Source: Leptasterias polaris (lineage: Eukaryota; Echinodermata; Asteroidea; Forcipulatida; Asteriidae). Taken from it: a DNA stretch of 64,000 nt. Shown here piece after piece: positions 28,601 to 35,348 of the stretch. Location of the stretch: NCBI GenBank assembly GCA_037783415.1, contig JAZGTN010000025.1, positions 4,216,001 through 4,280,000 of the forward strand, read 5' to 3'. Numbering within the stretch: position 1 is the stretch's first letter; the number at the start of each line of letters is the position of its first letter. Position numbers and translations under genes: made by a program. The notes below the pieces were generated by a model. It made no database searches. It saw nothing but the letters and a program-made list of their open reading frames with translations, and had not been told where the DNA came from.

Positions 28601-31600
28601 ATTATTGCAGGAATAGCTTACGCCGTCAGGTAGGAACTGAAAACTCAATCCACATAGTGCCCCTGGTGGGATTCGAACCGGGATCCTAGAGGTGTAAGGG
28701 GAGAAATGAAACCACCATGCAAACCCAACCTCCCTTTAAAGTGCCCTTTGCAAAATATAATTGGCCTTACCCCATCGAAGATGAAATTCCTGACCGGTTA
28801 TCTTATCCTCCAAAATAAACACATTTCTTCTGTTTGGGTTTTTAGTTAATTCGCCCATCGATCACACCGTCCTGCAGCCAGAGGCTTCATTATCACAAGG
28901 TGTTCTCAGTCATAGCACCTTCACTCCTCTAGGAATGGACGAACTCCCCAAGGAGGGTGACATCATCGGTATTGATGCAGAATTCGTCTCTTTGAATCAG
29001 GTAAGTGCAGCGTGCATTTTAGCGCTACGCGCCCAGGCTAAACACGAACCATGTGTTGATGTGTGATTCACTCCTGAAATGGCAGACCATGAATTGAAGA
29101 CAGAGATAATGTGATATCCCTGCAGAGGGTCTAGCTTTTTGTGAATTATTCTCAATGCAGCTCTGCTGTCGGCTCCTAAAAGTGGCTGTGTCGTCATGAT
29201 TACAGCAGGGCTGTGGCTGTTCATGAATTTATAAACTCGCACTCTGTTACTGCATGCGCGCTCCTCCCTCCGTGTCCATCTGTGAAGAGTGAGCGCGCGC
29301 ATACAATAACTGTGTGAGAGTTCTTAATTCCATGTACAGCAACAGCCCTGCTTTGATCCTGATGACACAGCCACTGTAATTGATTCGTATTTTTGAGAAA
29401 TAAAAATTCTTAGATGGACATACAGATGCCATGGTATGAGATGTGACTTTAACTGATACAGCTTGTGTGCTGTATCAAAACACTCCAACGCCACATACAG
29501 CGTGTCAAAGTCACTCTGGAAATTCCTTTGTTCTGTACACCTCAGGAAAATTCTAGTCTTCAACACTGTAAAAAACACGTCCTTTTTTTAATGTGTACCC
29601 CATTTGTTCTCAGGTCCATTAGAACTCCATTTCTCACTGCACTGGTTCCCAAAAGCCCAACAGGTTCTGTTCCACACAATGGTCCACAGCTACAAAGCAA
29701 TAAATATTGTTATTAACCCTTTAGAGATCATAGCGGCCACAAGCTGCTTGTACCAAAACGCCCATAGCGGCCGCAAACGGCCGCAAAGTTTAACCTACTT
29801 TTATTCACATAAAGAGGTCAAAGTAAAGGTCATGGCCACATATGAAATTTTCTGATGTAGTATGTTGACATAGTATCCCAACTTCTAAACAAAAAACTAA
29901 GTTTTCCCTTTCATATTATTTATGTGACATTTTTACTGAAAGAAATTCAATAAAGAAACTAACAATATTAGCCATGTCTGGGCGTTTCGTGATAGTTAAA
30001 CGGAAACTGAATGGTCTCTAAAGGTTTAAAGTCACTCTGTACACCTAAGGAAAATGTTAGTCTTCAAAACTGTAAAAAAGAAAGAAAGTTGGACGTGTGA
30101 AGGTCTACATAGTGTTTCAAGTCCCTTTATTATGTGGACTTCTTTTGTTCTCAGGTCCACACTTCGTATGAAGCATTAGAACACCATTTCGTAGACAATT
30201 TCACTGGTTCCCAAAAGCCCAACAGATTGTGTTCCACACACTGGTCCACAGCTACAAATCACTAAATATTGTTAATAAGATACAGCACTGCAAAAATTAG
30301 TTAGTGGCCTGACGTTTCGACCCTAGCAGAGTCTTTCTCGAAGGCTAAATGACAACACAACACACAAGGACAAAAAGGAAAGTTGGAAGAGGGAGAAAAA
30401 GTAAATAATTAGTAAATAAGACTTTGAGAAAGACTCTGCTAGGGTCGAAACGTCAGGCCACTAACTAATTTTTGCATTTATACCACAGGTCCTTTTGGTT
30501 GGTAAGCAGTTTGCAACAGCTAATTCTATTTTCTCAAGATACAGCATTGTTAAACGTTTTGAGTTACTGAACTAATCAATATTTTTGTGTGTGAATAATA
30601 TGATCAGGAAGAAGCAGAGATTCGTAGTGATGGGACACGGTCAACCATCAAGCCTAGCCAGATGTCTGCAGCTAGAATCAGCGTCATCCGTGGAGAGGGA
30701 CCTCTGACTGGTCAACCCTTCATTGATGATTACATATCCACCCAAGAACAGGTCAGTAAAGGTCTCACTTACAGTTTTACAGAGATTGAATCAGAGATCT
30801 GGGGCCAATTTCATAAAAGCTGTTAAGCAGAAAATACTGCTTATAAAATTTCTTTACTAAGCAAAAAATACTTATTACTGAATTTATTGCTTTTGTTATG
30901 TCCTCTAAAAAAAAAAAAAAAAAAAAAAATCAATTTTTGGAGTCGGAGATTACACAACCCAACTTCATAGAGCCACTTCAGCACAAAATAGTTCTGTTTA
31001 CCAGAATAAGGTGACCAGCCAAAATACCATGTCAAATGTACCATCCATGCTGGTACCCTGTTTTTTTTGCAATAGCAGTTTCGCTGGCCCCCCTTTAGCA
31101 TTTTTTTTCTACTGTAAAGCGTCTCTATGAAATTGGGCCACGGTTTTATCAAAGATTTTTGTGACTTGGTTTACTTAAATGTCTTACTCTCAACAAATCA
31201 AGCCGAAAAAGTTATTCAGAATATTACTTGAGGTCAATATGTAACCACAGAGTCCCCCAATTTACAAGACATGTTTTCCAGAACCTGTTTTCGCTCATTG
31301 TACGGGTAAAACAAAGCTTACCCTGGTACAGGTAGGTGCCTGCCTGTGCACGCTACATACTGGAAAGTGTGAGTGGATATAAGCGCCAGCTTCCCGGCTG
31401 TCAGCAAACAATTGAAAATCTGAAGTTGTTCCAACCGTTTAAACTGTCCGCCGAAAGTCTATCCAAAAAATATTTGCGGTTAAAGACGCTATCTGACTTG
31501 AAGTGGTTTATATTCCTCTCTTTTTCCGGACTGCTTAGGTTGTTGATTATCTGACCAAGTTCTCAGGCATCAAGCCAGGTGATCTAGATGCCACCATCTC

Positions 31601-33005
31601 CTCCAAACATCTCACCACCCTGAAGGCCACGTATCTCAAGCTCAGATACCTGCTTGACTGCAAGGTCAAGTTTGTTGGTCATGGTCTGCGCAAGGATTTC
31701 AGAGTCATTAACCTCCTGGTAAGTGGGTCTTCAAAATATCAACAGGTTCTATTATGAGAACCTCGTTGTTTGATATATTTTGTTGAGATGGGTGGAAATG
31801 TTTTTTGGATGCCCCGTTTGAACCCGGACGCCAACAGACGACTGTGTTCAGAATCCAACAAGGCTGATAAAAAATAAACTGAAATATGTGTCCTCGTGCC
31901 AACATGGTAGCAGCAGTGGGATTTGAGCTAGACATGAGCAGTTTGAAGATGTATCCTCATTCTTGTATTCATTAAGGGCCCATACCAACATGGTGGCAGC
32001 GGTGGGATTCAAATTCAAGTGAGCAATTTGGATACCCTTGTATTAAGTTAACATCAAAACTTCCAGAATCTGGACAAACACCACCATCTGTTTATGTATT
32101 GGTTAATATGTACAGCATGTTTCAAGCTTTTCCTTCTAAATAGTTCTGAAATAATTTTTTCTTATCCAGGTTTCACACAAGCAAGTGATTGACACTGCAG
32201 CACTCTTTAACCTTCCAAAACAGAGGATCTTGTCTCTTCGATTCCTAGCCTGGTTCTTCCTTGGTAAGATAAAAACACTTTAATCGAGTCACTTTCAGTG
32301 TTATTTTCAGGCTATTTTTTATTTTCAATGTCGGAGTAATTGTGGCTGAGCAGACTAGTGCAATGGACTCAGTGAGTCTTGGGAGTGTGGGTTTTTAATC
32401 CTGGTCATAAACTTGTGTCCTTGAGCAAGAAACTTAACCCTAATTGCTTCTCTTAACCCAGATGTATAAATGGGAGCCTACAAGGGTTGAGATAGTGTTA
32501 TCCCTTAAGTGCTTTTAAGCAGCTTGGGATTGTATGCTCCCCAGTGCCCAGGGACTGGAGAAAGTTTGAGGAATGGTCCAAGTATGCCTGATGAACTGGG
32601 ATAATGTTGTAAAGCGCCTTGATCTAGCAACTAGGATACAACCACCAATAAGTTTGTTTTATTATTACAAATTGCATTTGGAACATGATTTCTCCTCATT
32701 AATTTGAATATTGAATCCAATTATTTTAACAATAATTTCTTGGATACAGCTTTACATTTCAGCAGCTTCTGTGCTGATGTCCATACACATGTGGGTTTTT
32801 TGAGAATTATCTCATTCTTTATTAACCAGGTGTGAACATCCAATCAGAGACTCATGACAGTATTGAAGATGCCCGAACTGCCGTGCAGCTCTACCGCAAG
32901 TACCTGGAACTAACGAAAGACGATCAAGAGGAATGGCAGAAAGAGTTGAAACGTCTGTACAGCGAGGGACGCAGCCTGCAGTGGAAGGTCCCTGGATCAA
33001 CTTAG
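1540..33005 (+). CDS. PAN2: PAN2, poly(A)-specific ribonuclease catalytic subunit (3' part, 18 exons)
   Basis: PAN2 with PAN3 trims mRNA poly(A) tails in the cytoplasm. Joined exons (1540-1616, 2377-2501, 3931-4100, 5413-5576, 6532-6660, 7738-7887, 8909-9068, 9951-10063, 11110-11208, 12183-12325, 14111-14210, 18584-18718, 19821-19971, 28846-29000, 30608-30751, 31539-31718, 32170-32263, 32830-33005) give 820 codons in one open frame. Order seen: end of the WD40 region, the linker that in the family binds PAN3, a USP/UCH-like domain that lacks the catalytic Cys (reads NAYCNSMLQ), then a DEDD exonuclease with IDAEF, RKDF and HDSIEDAR motifs. All introns are GT-AG except one GC-AG at 14211. The N-terminal WD40 exons lie outside the window. 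Odd: a CCCH zinc finger in exon 12183-12325 that I do not know from vertebrate PAN2. Identity is assigned by recalled family similarity and is very secure. Confidence 0.96.
1678..2010 (+). repeat. Interspersed repeat (family also at 51582-52290)
   Basis: About 330 bp closely related to the sequence at 51582-51858 plus 52231-52285, same orientation. No coding capacity seen. Confidence 0.6.
2377..2501 (+). CDS. PAN2: PAN2 window exon 2
   Basis: Acceptor acccag, donor gtaagc, ends in phase 2. Encodes the linker after the WD40 domain, with DGTLLSDWP matching the conserved LLSDWP motif of the family. Confidence 0.88.
2724..2935. mobile_element. MITE-like repeat, inverted partner at 49705-49930
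   Basis: GC-rich segment with gcgtgcgtacagacacta and cgccattgagatgtgca that reappears inverted in a CMAH intron. Ends not sharply defined. Confidence 0.5.
3095..3680. mobile_element. TTAA-flanked MITE, inverted copy of 55332-55936
   Basis: Matches the reverse complement of 55332-55936 over most of its length. The right end is GAAAGGG followed by TTAA at 3681-3684; the left end is worn. Carries the hairpin-forming word ccatcattgga twice. Confidence 0.75.
3931..4100 (+). CDS. PAN2: PAN2 window exon 3
   Basis: Acceptor ttgcag, donor gtgaga, ends in phase 1. Encodes the linker with [18 protein letters not shown], a strongly conserved PAN2 signature just before the pseudo-deubiquitinase domain. 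The following basic stretch ([10 protein letters not shown]) looks lineage-specific. Confidence 0.95.
5031..5355 (+). repeat. Family A repeat, copy 1
   Basis: Begins ttggtttgcggtaacacca, carries the hairpin CAGTTCT-gaaa-AGAACTG and ends in a hammerhead-like segment (5304-5340). Related copies: 9085-9421, 12745-12866, 13397-13985, 18726-19078, 54737-55280. Confidence 0.8.
5413..5576 (+). CDS. PAN2: PAN2 window exon 4 (start of USP-like domain)
   Basis: Acceptor atcacag, donor gtaggt, ends in phase 0. Encodes [18 protein letters not shown]. In active ubiquitin-specific proteases a Cys stands where this reads NAY, so the domain is a pseudo-enzyme, as in all known PAN2. Confidence 0.95.
5790..6186 (+). 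mobile_element. TTAA MITE family 1, copy 1
   Basis: Ends TTAAAGG...CCTTTAA with an inner match ACGTTTGGTAATT / ATTACCAAACGT. A perfect 38-bp palindrome sits at 5978-6015. Same family as 36716-37075, 41515-41979, 48558-48948 and 52313-52690, all bounded by TTAA. Confidence 0.85.
6532..6660 (+). CDS. PAN2: PAN2 window exon 5
   Basis: Acceptor cttgcag, donor gtatgt, exactly 43 codons in phase 0. Encodes YFIEPLRC and [17 protein letters not shown], both close to vertebrate PAN2. Confidence 0.95.
6742..6790. repeat. Hairpin, 18-bp perfect stem
   Basis: GTTCTTGATAATTTTACC at 6742-6759 pairs exactly with 6773-6790 around a 13-base loop. In a PAN2 intron 82 bases after exon 5. Confidence 0.8.
7130..7570. 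mobile_element. TTAA MITE family 2 (CCCTAAC ends), copy 1
   Basis: Begins CCCTAAC and ends GTTAGGG with TTAA directly outside both ends (7126-7129, 7571-7574), the target-site pattern of piggyBac-type elements. 441 bp. A second copy lies inverted at 14282-14723. Confidence 0.88.
7738..7887 (+). CDS. PAN2: PAN2 window exon 6
   Basis: Acceptor tttcag, donor gtacat, exactly 50 codons. Encodes [19 protein letters not shown], nearly identical to the vertebrate protein. Confidence 0.95.
8590..8908 (+). repeat. 51-bp tandem repeat ending at PAN2 exon 7 acceptor
   Basis: About six degenerate units. Words ccctgcacgacac (8601), ccctacaggacac (8695 and 8798) and finally ccctgcaggacac (8901) recur about every 103 bp, with ccctcaaagacac-like half units between. 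Confidence 0.75.
8909..9068 (+). CDS. PAN2: PAN2 window exon 7
   Basis: Acceptor ccctgcag, donor gtaagt, ends in phase 1. Encodes [22 protein letters not shown], the first half of a zinc-binding pair of the USP-like fold. A 51-bp tandem repeat just upstream reiterates the acceptor sequence (see findings). Confidence 0.9.
9085..9421 (+). repeat. Family A repeat, copy 2
   Basis: Same order of motifs as 5031-5355, preceded by the lead ggatttgaggcattgcatgg. Ends truncated within the hammerhead-like segment (gcttgctcta at 9411-9420). Confidence 0.8.
9519..9926 (+). mobile_element. tRNA-Leu-derived SINE, near full length
   Basis: Contains A box TGGCCGAGCGG, an anticodon-loop-like GGACTCAAGCTCTGG typical of tRNA-Leu(CAA), and B box GGTTCGAGTCT, then a conserved body and a tail gcgctatataag plus TTATTATTA. 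It stops about 25 bases before the PAN2 exon 8 acceptor. Related partial copies are listed separately. Confidence 0.88.
9951..10063 (+). CDS. PAN2: PAN2 window exon 8
   Basis: Acceptor ttgtttag, donor gtaagt, ends in phase 0. Encodes [12 protein letters not shown], the second C-x2-C of the USP-like domain. A SINE tail ends about 25 bases before the acceptor. Confidence 0.93.
10085..10310 (+). repeat. Imperfect tandem duplication, about 110 bp
   Basis: Two copies of a segment with catttcataaagctagtaag and cacaaaaact-gctaagc (10085 and 10198). It resembles the inner part of the MITE family with ends ATTTCATA. The rest of the intron to 11109 shows nothing I recognise. Confidence 0.5.
11110..11208 (+). 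CDS. PAN2: PAN2 window exon 9
   Basis: Acceptor tacccag, donor gtaaaa, exactly 33 codons. Encodes [18 protein letters not shown] followed by DMVFW, matching the vertebrate LPDILVINCEV region. Confidence 0.92.
11600..12165 (+). mobile_element. LINE 3' end (CR1/L2-like), 5' truncated
   Basis: Reads [19 protein letters not shown], then after a frameshift [12 protein letters not shown] and [14 protein letters not shown], the usual C-terminus of CR1/L2-type reverse transcriptase proteins. Ends in TTATTATTATT about 18 bases before the exon 10 acceptor. Confidence 0.8.
12183..12325 (+). CDS. PAN2: PAN2 window exon 10, with CCCH zinc finger
   Basis: Acceptor ttttcag, donor gtaagt, ends in phase 2. 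After a helical stretch it encodes [17 protein letters not shown], a C-x5-C-x4-C-x3-H zinc finger of the type that in Nab2/ZC3H14 binds poly(A). The position lies in a variable insertion of the USP-like domain. The finger is seen directly; RNA binding is inference. Confidence 0.88.
12745..12866 (+). repeat. Family A fragment
   Basis: Lead aggcagtgcatggtgaggtt and the first 90 bp of family A, diverged. A shorter lead fragment lies at 12408-12460. Confidence 0.6.
13397..13985. repeat. Family A composite: + arm joined to a complete - copy
   Basis: 13397-13510 is the family A start on the + strand. 13513-13875 is a whole family A unit on the - strand, so the two ends form a roughly 100-bp inverted repeat. 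It includes a 10-bp tandem repeat (cgaagtctcc, seven copies, 13683-13752). 13863-13985 is about three copies of a 50-bp lead unit. Confidence 0.8.
14111..14210 (+). CDS. PAN2: PAN2 window exon 11 (GC donor)
   Basis: Acceptor tgtccag. The frame reads [19 protein letters not shown], matching vertebrate WLPFSIRM. The frame continues into exon 12 only if the donor is gcaagt at 14211, a GC-AG intron. A decayed copy of the exon end lies at 14764-14818. Confidence 0.85.
14282..14723. mobile_element. TTAA MITE family 2, copy 2 (inverted)
   Basis: 442 bp, close to the reverse complement of 7130-7570, flanked by TTAA at 14278-14281 and 14724-14727. It separates PAN2 exon 11 from a decayed duplicate of its 3' end. 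Confidence 0.88.
14764..14818 (+). pseudogene. Decayed duplicate of PAN2 exon 11 end
   Basis: Contains attgagatgcaagaagtcag, which differs at one base from the exon 11 end near 14181-14200, and continues with similarity past the donor. The equivalent of the donor is lost. Confidence 0.7.
14818..14886 (+). repeat. tRNA-like sequence (SINE or tRNA pseudogene)
   Basis: A box TAGTCCAGTGGTTAGAC and B box GGGTTCGAATC are clear, but the acceptor stem does not pair well, so a functional tRNA is unlikely. Confidence 0.55.
15090..15421 (+). mobile_element. LINE 3' untranslated tail
   Basis: T-rich sequence ending in gaaataaatgtcgagttgaa and repeats of TTGAA (15400-15421), a typical non-LTR 3' terminus. 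No coding part remains. Confidence 0.6.
15640..15830. repeat. piggyBac left subterminal repeats
   Basis: Four or more copies of a palindrome-like word around tacgagttatctcgta, each next to tggca or ttggca. Related words appear at 18465-18525. Probably transposase or host-factor binding sites; inference. Confidence 0.7.
15966..17945 (+). CDS. piggyBac transposase (DDE_Tnp_1_7), 659 aa
   Basis: Cuts and pastes DNA at TTAA by a DDD-type catalysis. Acidic N-terminus (about 1-80), an Arg/Gly-rich stretch, then an Ala-Pro-Gln repeat (about 110-145), the DDE domain and a Cys-rich C-terminal finger (CRIC...CDVC...CVEKC, about 619-650) that in the family binds the terminal repeats. Catalytic Asp at 335 (CIDESM), 415 (VYTDNYYNS) and 517 ([10 protein letters not shown]); spacing 80 and 102 resembles the reference enzyme (78 and 101). 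Start chosen at the first ATG after the subterminal repeats, context acaagATGG. No stop or frameshift. Confidence 0.96.
   Translation: MARLNADCVADLMMSSGSDDQEMESFDESDGNETSEMPTDESDFEISQSDESSDSLSDGRSDPTISSDDSNENNTPPVTQGRRRVRGGGVLRGHGVRTRGGRGLGRGRGAAPAQAAAPAQAAAPAQAAAAPAQAAAPAQAAAHAPAAQRGRAVRGRNRAPAAPLPTNWSNIAQDPPDFVFRENSGLLNPVQGASPGDYFGLFLTPELLDIMVTETNRYAAAEINKQRPLRRVSRFHQWKDTDAAEMKQFLALLIHMGPNNLPSLEHYWSTDVLYRSPFFGGVMSRNRFQLLLRFWHFSDNSLDHDDRLYKIRPVLDHFNNTMIRIYYPRKDLCIDESMVLWRGRLLFRQYIKNKRHKYGIKFYEMCESRGLVLKIRIYSGTSFDDPADLHLGQAAAIVLDLLDGHLDKGHVVYTDNYYNSVGLVKKLTNRSTYLCGTLRFDRKENPKDLIKKKLKKGEHEWRRSDSVVVCKWKDKRDVLTITNMHRVEMVDVPNRNNKISKKPNVVGDYNLGMSGVDRSDQMMSYYSALRKTLRWYKKIGLHIIEIFLLNAYILYNEYSDNEIRILKFRESVIIHLLGDAMDRLQGQGRRAPQAPMPTADSFHYLANLPPTEKKERPTKPCRICTRAGRRRETRYICDVCPDKPPLCVEKCFKEYHVPQ
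18584..18718 (+). CDS. PAN2: PAN2 window exon 12
   Basis: Acceptor ttgcag, donor gtaagg, exactly 45 codons. Encodes [18 protein letters not shown] and KTYHKRKE, matching vertebrate SRTGGSLVAHIKVGETYHQRKE. Confidence 0.95.
18726..19078 (+). repeat. Family A repeat, copy 4
   Basis: Lead gatttgaggcattgcatggt, full body, and end with agcttgctctagtcactgtc. Directly after PAN2 exon 12. Confidence 0.8.
19226..19419. mobile_element. MITE-like repeat with ends GGGCCCATTTTC / GAAATGGAGCCC
   Basis: Inverted ends and internal gcttaagcag and ataccagtcacaaa. Related: 30802-31140, 35868-36150, 49447-49515, 54470-54735. Confidence 0.7.
19527..19740 (+). mobile_element. tRNA-Leu-type SINE fragment
   Basis: Worn A box (tgccgagcagtcta), B box gtttgaatcccggt and body cacttgtgcccctgagcaag. 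Closely related to 46467-46866. Confidence 0.75.
19821..19971 (+). CDS. PAN2: PAN2 window exon 13 (end of USP-like domain)
   Basis: Acceptor tctgtag, donor gtaaga, ends in phase 1. Encodes [24 protein letters not shown] sequence and [10 protein letters not shown]. The 8.9-kb intron that follows holds the 116-bp satellite. Confidence 0.95.
20022..20157 (+). mobile_element. SINE body fragment abutting the satellite
   Basis: Matches 9655-9785 (gtgtgttgtgtaatgca, gaaggggttcgccccggtgt, caccttgtaaaccatt). The 116-bp satellite starts immediately after it. Confidence 0.75.
20158..28396. repeat. 116-bp satellite array, about 71 monomers, higher-order repeat
   Basis: Monomers run from one cagtatgg to the next every 116 bp (20181, 20297, 20413 and so on). 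Each has a 7-bp dyad, AGACAGT and ACTGTCT, around a 10-base loop. Three monomers lack 20 bp (at 22841, 25605, 28021). Marker variants (ggcgaaag at 20388 and 23152; short monomers) repeat at 2,764 bp, which is 24 units less 20 bp; the last block is 2,416 bp (21 units less 20). The whole array is inside one PAN2 intron. Confidence 0.97.
28655..28705 (-). repeat. tRNA-like B-box fragment
   Basis: On the - strand reads ggatcccggttcgaatccca, a tRNA B box. No matching A box or stem is seen, so it is repeat-derived. Confidence 0.4.
28846..29000 (+). CDS. PAN2: PAN2 window exon 14 (start of exonuclease)
   Basis: Acceptor tttttag, donor gtaagt, ends in phase 0. Encodes [19 protein letters not shown]; the D and E of IDAEF are the first two metal ligands of the DEDD nuclease. 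Confidence 0.96.
29507..30285 (+). repeat. Local duplication split by a TTAA MITE
   Basis: 29507-29712 and 30028-30285 share aagtcactctg, ctggttcccaaaagcccaac and ggtccacagctacaaa in order. The two copies are separated by the 309-bp element 29717-30025. Confidence 0.7.
29717..30025. mobile_element. TTAA MITE family 4
   Basis: Begins CCCTTTAGAGATCAT and ends ATGGTCTCTAAAGG-T, flanked by TTAA at 29713-29716 and 30026-30029. Contains agcggccgcaaacggccgca. Confidence 0.75.
30289..30476. repeat. 50-bp inverted repeat with hammerhead-like motif
   Basis: 30289-30338 is the exact reverse complement of 30427-30476. The right arm reads GACTC-tgcta-GGGTC then GAAACGTC, a small stem followed by the GAAA box of hammerhead ribozymes. 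The other core box (CTGANGA) is not intact. Likely the end of a retroelement. Confidence 0.75.
30608..30751 (+). CDS. PAN2: PAN2 window exon 15
   Basis: Acceptor gatcag, donor gtcagt, exactly 48 codons. Encodes [20 protein letters not shown] and [12 protein letters not shown], nearly identical to vertebrate PAN2. Confidence 0.96.
30802..31140. mobile_element. MITE with ends GGGCCAATTTCATA
   Basis: Left ggggccaatttcataaaagc pairs with right tatgaaattgggcca. Contains a run of 22 A (30907-30929). Confidence 0.75.
31539..31718 (+). CDS. PAN2: PAN2 window exon 16
   Basis: Acceptor gcttag, donor gtaagt, exactly 60 codons. Encodes [27 protein letters not shown], and [13 protein letters not shown], which carries the third acidic ligand (D of RKDF). 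Confidence 0.96.
32170..32263 (+). CDS. PAN2: PAN2 window exon 17
   Basis: Acceptor tatccag, donor gtaaga, ends in phase 1. Encodes [20 protein letters not shown] and LAWFFL, matching vertebrate [23 protein letters not shown]. Confidence 0.95.
32334..32672 (+). mobile_element. tRNA-Leu-type SINE, diverged
   Basis: Worn A box (ttgtggctgagcagact), body aacttgtgtccttgagcaag and tail gtaaagcgccttgatc plus ttttattatta. In the intron before the last PAN2 exon. Confidence 0.7.
32830..33005 (+). CDS. PAN2: PAN2 window exon 18 (last) and stop
   Basis: Acceptor taaccag. Encodes [18 protein letters not shown] with the catalytic H and final D of the DEDDh site, then [11 protein letters not shown] and stop TAG at 33003-33005. 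The stop lies inside a 21-bp direct duplication (32987-33003 and 33008-33024). Confidence 0.96.
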
Positions 33006-33345
33006 GTGGTCCCTGGATCAACTTCAGAGGACCCTGGGTCACTTTCGGTGTCTATGGACAAACGTCAAGGTATATCAGTTGGCGTTAAGATGCCCTGATC
33101 AATTTTAAATGCCTGGATCAAGGTGCCAAAATAATTTTGGAGGTGCGTAGGTATTTTTTGGAGGCTTCTGTACCAATATTGAGAATCCTGCACCAATTTT
33201 GAGGCACCTGGATCATTGTTGTGGTGCCTGATCAATTTAAGACACCTGGACCAATTTTGAGGGACCTGGGTTATTTTTATGGTGGCCGATCAATTTTCAG
33301 GCCTGGCCTGTATCAGCTTTGTAAGCTCTTTGAATAAATTTTTAT
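33006..33345 (+). other. PAN2: PAN2 3' untranslated region (probable)
   Basis: Begins after the stop and contains six or more decayed repeats around the words cctggatcaa and ttttgag. An AATAAA at 33333-33338 is a plausible poly(A) signal. The exact end of the transcript cannot be seen. Confidence 0.5.
33333..33338 (+). promoter_or_regulatory. Candidate PAN2 polyadenylation signal AATAAA
   Basis: First canonical AATAAA after the stop codon, about 330 bases downstream, followed by T-rich and GT-rich sequence. Confidence 0.45.
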
Positions 33346-33349
33346 AGTA

Positions 33350-33840
33350 AAGTGGGTCTCTATTAACTTTCGATCTACGTAAAGCAAACCGGATCGAAAC
33401 TAAACGACATCAAAATTCACTAGTGATGCACAGCCGAAGATCTTTTGAGAAGTTACTGGTTAGATTTAAAAGGTGTCTGGATGCTTCGTTTAATAATTGT
33501 GGCCAATGTGTCAGTGTGACTTCAAAGACATGGACAGTTCTTGCTTATACATGCAGTACTTTTGTTTTTAAAAACTTAACTATGAATTGTAAAATTTCTG
33601 TGCAGTAATTGCACTGGGTCACTATTTCGGCAAAATAGTCATATTTTTTTTCCTTTATAGAGATGTTGTAGTAATTATCAATGTTATTAGATCTCCCATG
33701 TAATTCAATTGTACATAGTTTTGTCCTGTGAAAGATAAGTTGTTGAAATACGTGCATTGTAGTATTCAGGTAGATCTGTAAATATGCCGTGTATATAACA
33801 ATTAAAAAATTCTTCTGAAAGTTTGGCTTTACTTTGATTT
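33350..33840. other. Intergenic, nothing recognised
   Basis: Between the PAN2 3' end and the 33841-34684 repeats. A/T-rich, no protein-like frame. Confidence 0.4.
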
Positions 33841-34684
33841 TTGAATGTGTTTTCAAGTTTTAACTTCCTCGCAGGCTTATAAAGGTTTCATCAAAAACAG
33901 CCTAAAAATAGTCTTGCATTTTCGTCAAAAAACACGGCTTGACAGGGGTAAGCCTTGCATTTTCATCAAAATTGGTCAAAAATACAGCTTGAAAGGAGCA
34001 CAAGGGGTAAGCCTTGCATTTTCATCAAAATTGGTCAAAAATACAGCTTGACAGGGGCAAGCCTTGCATTTTCATCACATTTTCATCAAAATTCGTCAAA
34101 AAGAACACACGGGGGTAAGTCTTGCATTTTTGGTCAAAAAGCATTTTTTTTAATAGCCTTAAAAGAAAACAAGGGGAAAGCCTTGCATTTTCATGCAAAT
34201 TCGTCAAAAACACAGCTTGACAGGAGCAAAAGGAGTAAGCCTTGCATTTTTATCAAAATTCATCAAATAACAGCCTCAAAAGAACACAAAGCCATATCCA
34301 ATAATCAACATAAAATAGAATAAATAAGAGTGCAAGGGGTAAGTAAGCATTGTATCTCTGATCAAAAGTCAAACATTTTATACACAAAAGAATCCAACCA
34401 AAACACAGTTTTTGTATACACAATAAAATATTATAAATACCAAACAAACAATTCTCTCCCAAATGAACAATATTGTATAACAGCAATGTACATATGCAAT
34501 ATTCCAGAATAAATAGTCTGCAGTCACAAGTGTTATATTATTATTATTACTAAATTCTTAGTTAAGTTGGGTAATTTTTCACAACAGCAACAGAGGCATT
34601 CGCCCGCATTGCCCCTGAATAGAAGACATTTTTGAATGTGTTTTCAAGTTTTAACTTCCTCGCAGGCTTATAAAGGTTTCATCA
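33841..34684 (+). repeat. 54-bp direct repeats flanking a degenerate tandem array
   Basis: 33843-33894 and 34633-34684 share gaatgtgttttcaagtttta and cgcaggcttataaaggtttc. Between them, 33895-34300 is a run of about seven degenerate units built on ccttgcattttcatcaaaat. No gene. Confidence 0.8.
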
Positions 34685-35009
34685 AATTTCATAGAGGTGT
34701 AAGGAATACCTACCTTGCCATTAGAAGAAAAAAGATAAACATGCATGTAACAATACCAAGTGTTAAATATTTAACGTTAAGAAAAGTTTACAAATCCATG
34801 CGGAGTAGAAAAGACGTCAATTATTAAAATGAAATTTGTAACATGCTGAGCTCTCTTTGAAGAGGAAGCTGATGGTATCAAGCATTACTCCCAGTGAATG
34901 ACGATACCCATCTCAAAACTGATCAAAGAATATCTTTAAAAACCCTGATGAAATTACACCAGCAGGAGATTTGGAACGCTATAGTGACAGTAGACATACA
35001 TGCTTCTGA

Positions 35010-35290
35010 TCATGGAGTGTGGGTTCGAGTTCCGCTCTTGACACTTGTGTCCTCGAGCAGGATACTTTTACTATTTGCTTTGTCCTTCGGATGGGACATT
35101 AAGCTGTAGGTCCAGTGTACTACATTGTAGGATTGGTAGAACATGGAACACTTATCGTGGAAGAGTAAGGGGTTAACCTTAGTGTTTCTAGTTCACATAC
35201 ATGTAGCAAGCACCCTTGTTTAAAAGTTTCCTCAGTCTTGCGAGCTACAGTGATTATGTTCACTTATGAGACAGAAATATAATAACAATA
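35010..35290 (+). mobile_element. tRNA-Leu-type SINE fragment, 5' truncated
   Basis: B box gtgggttcgagttccg, then cacttgtgtcctcgagcagg and tttgtccttcggatgggaca as in 9519-9926. Confidence 0.75.
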
Positions 35291-35348
35291 CAATGTAAGG
35301 ATTTACCTGGTAAGTCTGTATCCCTGAGCCTACCAAAATATCAAACAC

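Noticed and set aside
19957..28845. Hammerhead ribozyme in the 116-bp satellite
   Set aside because: Neither CTGANGA nor a properly placed GAAA box occurs on either strand of the monomer.
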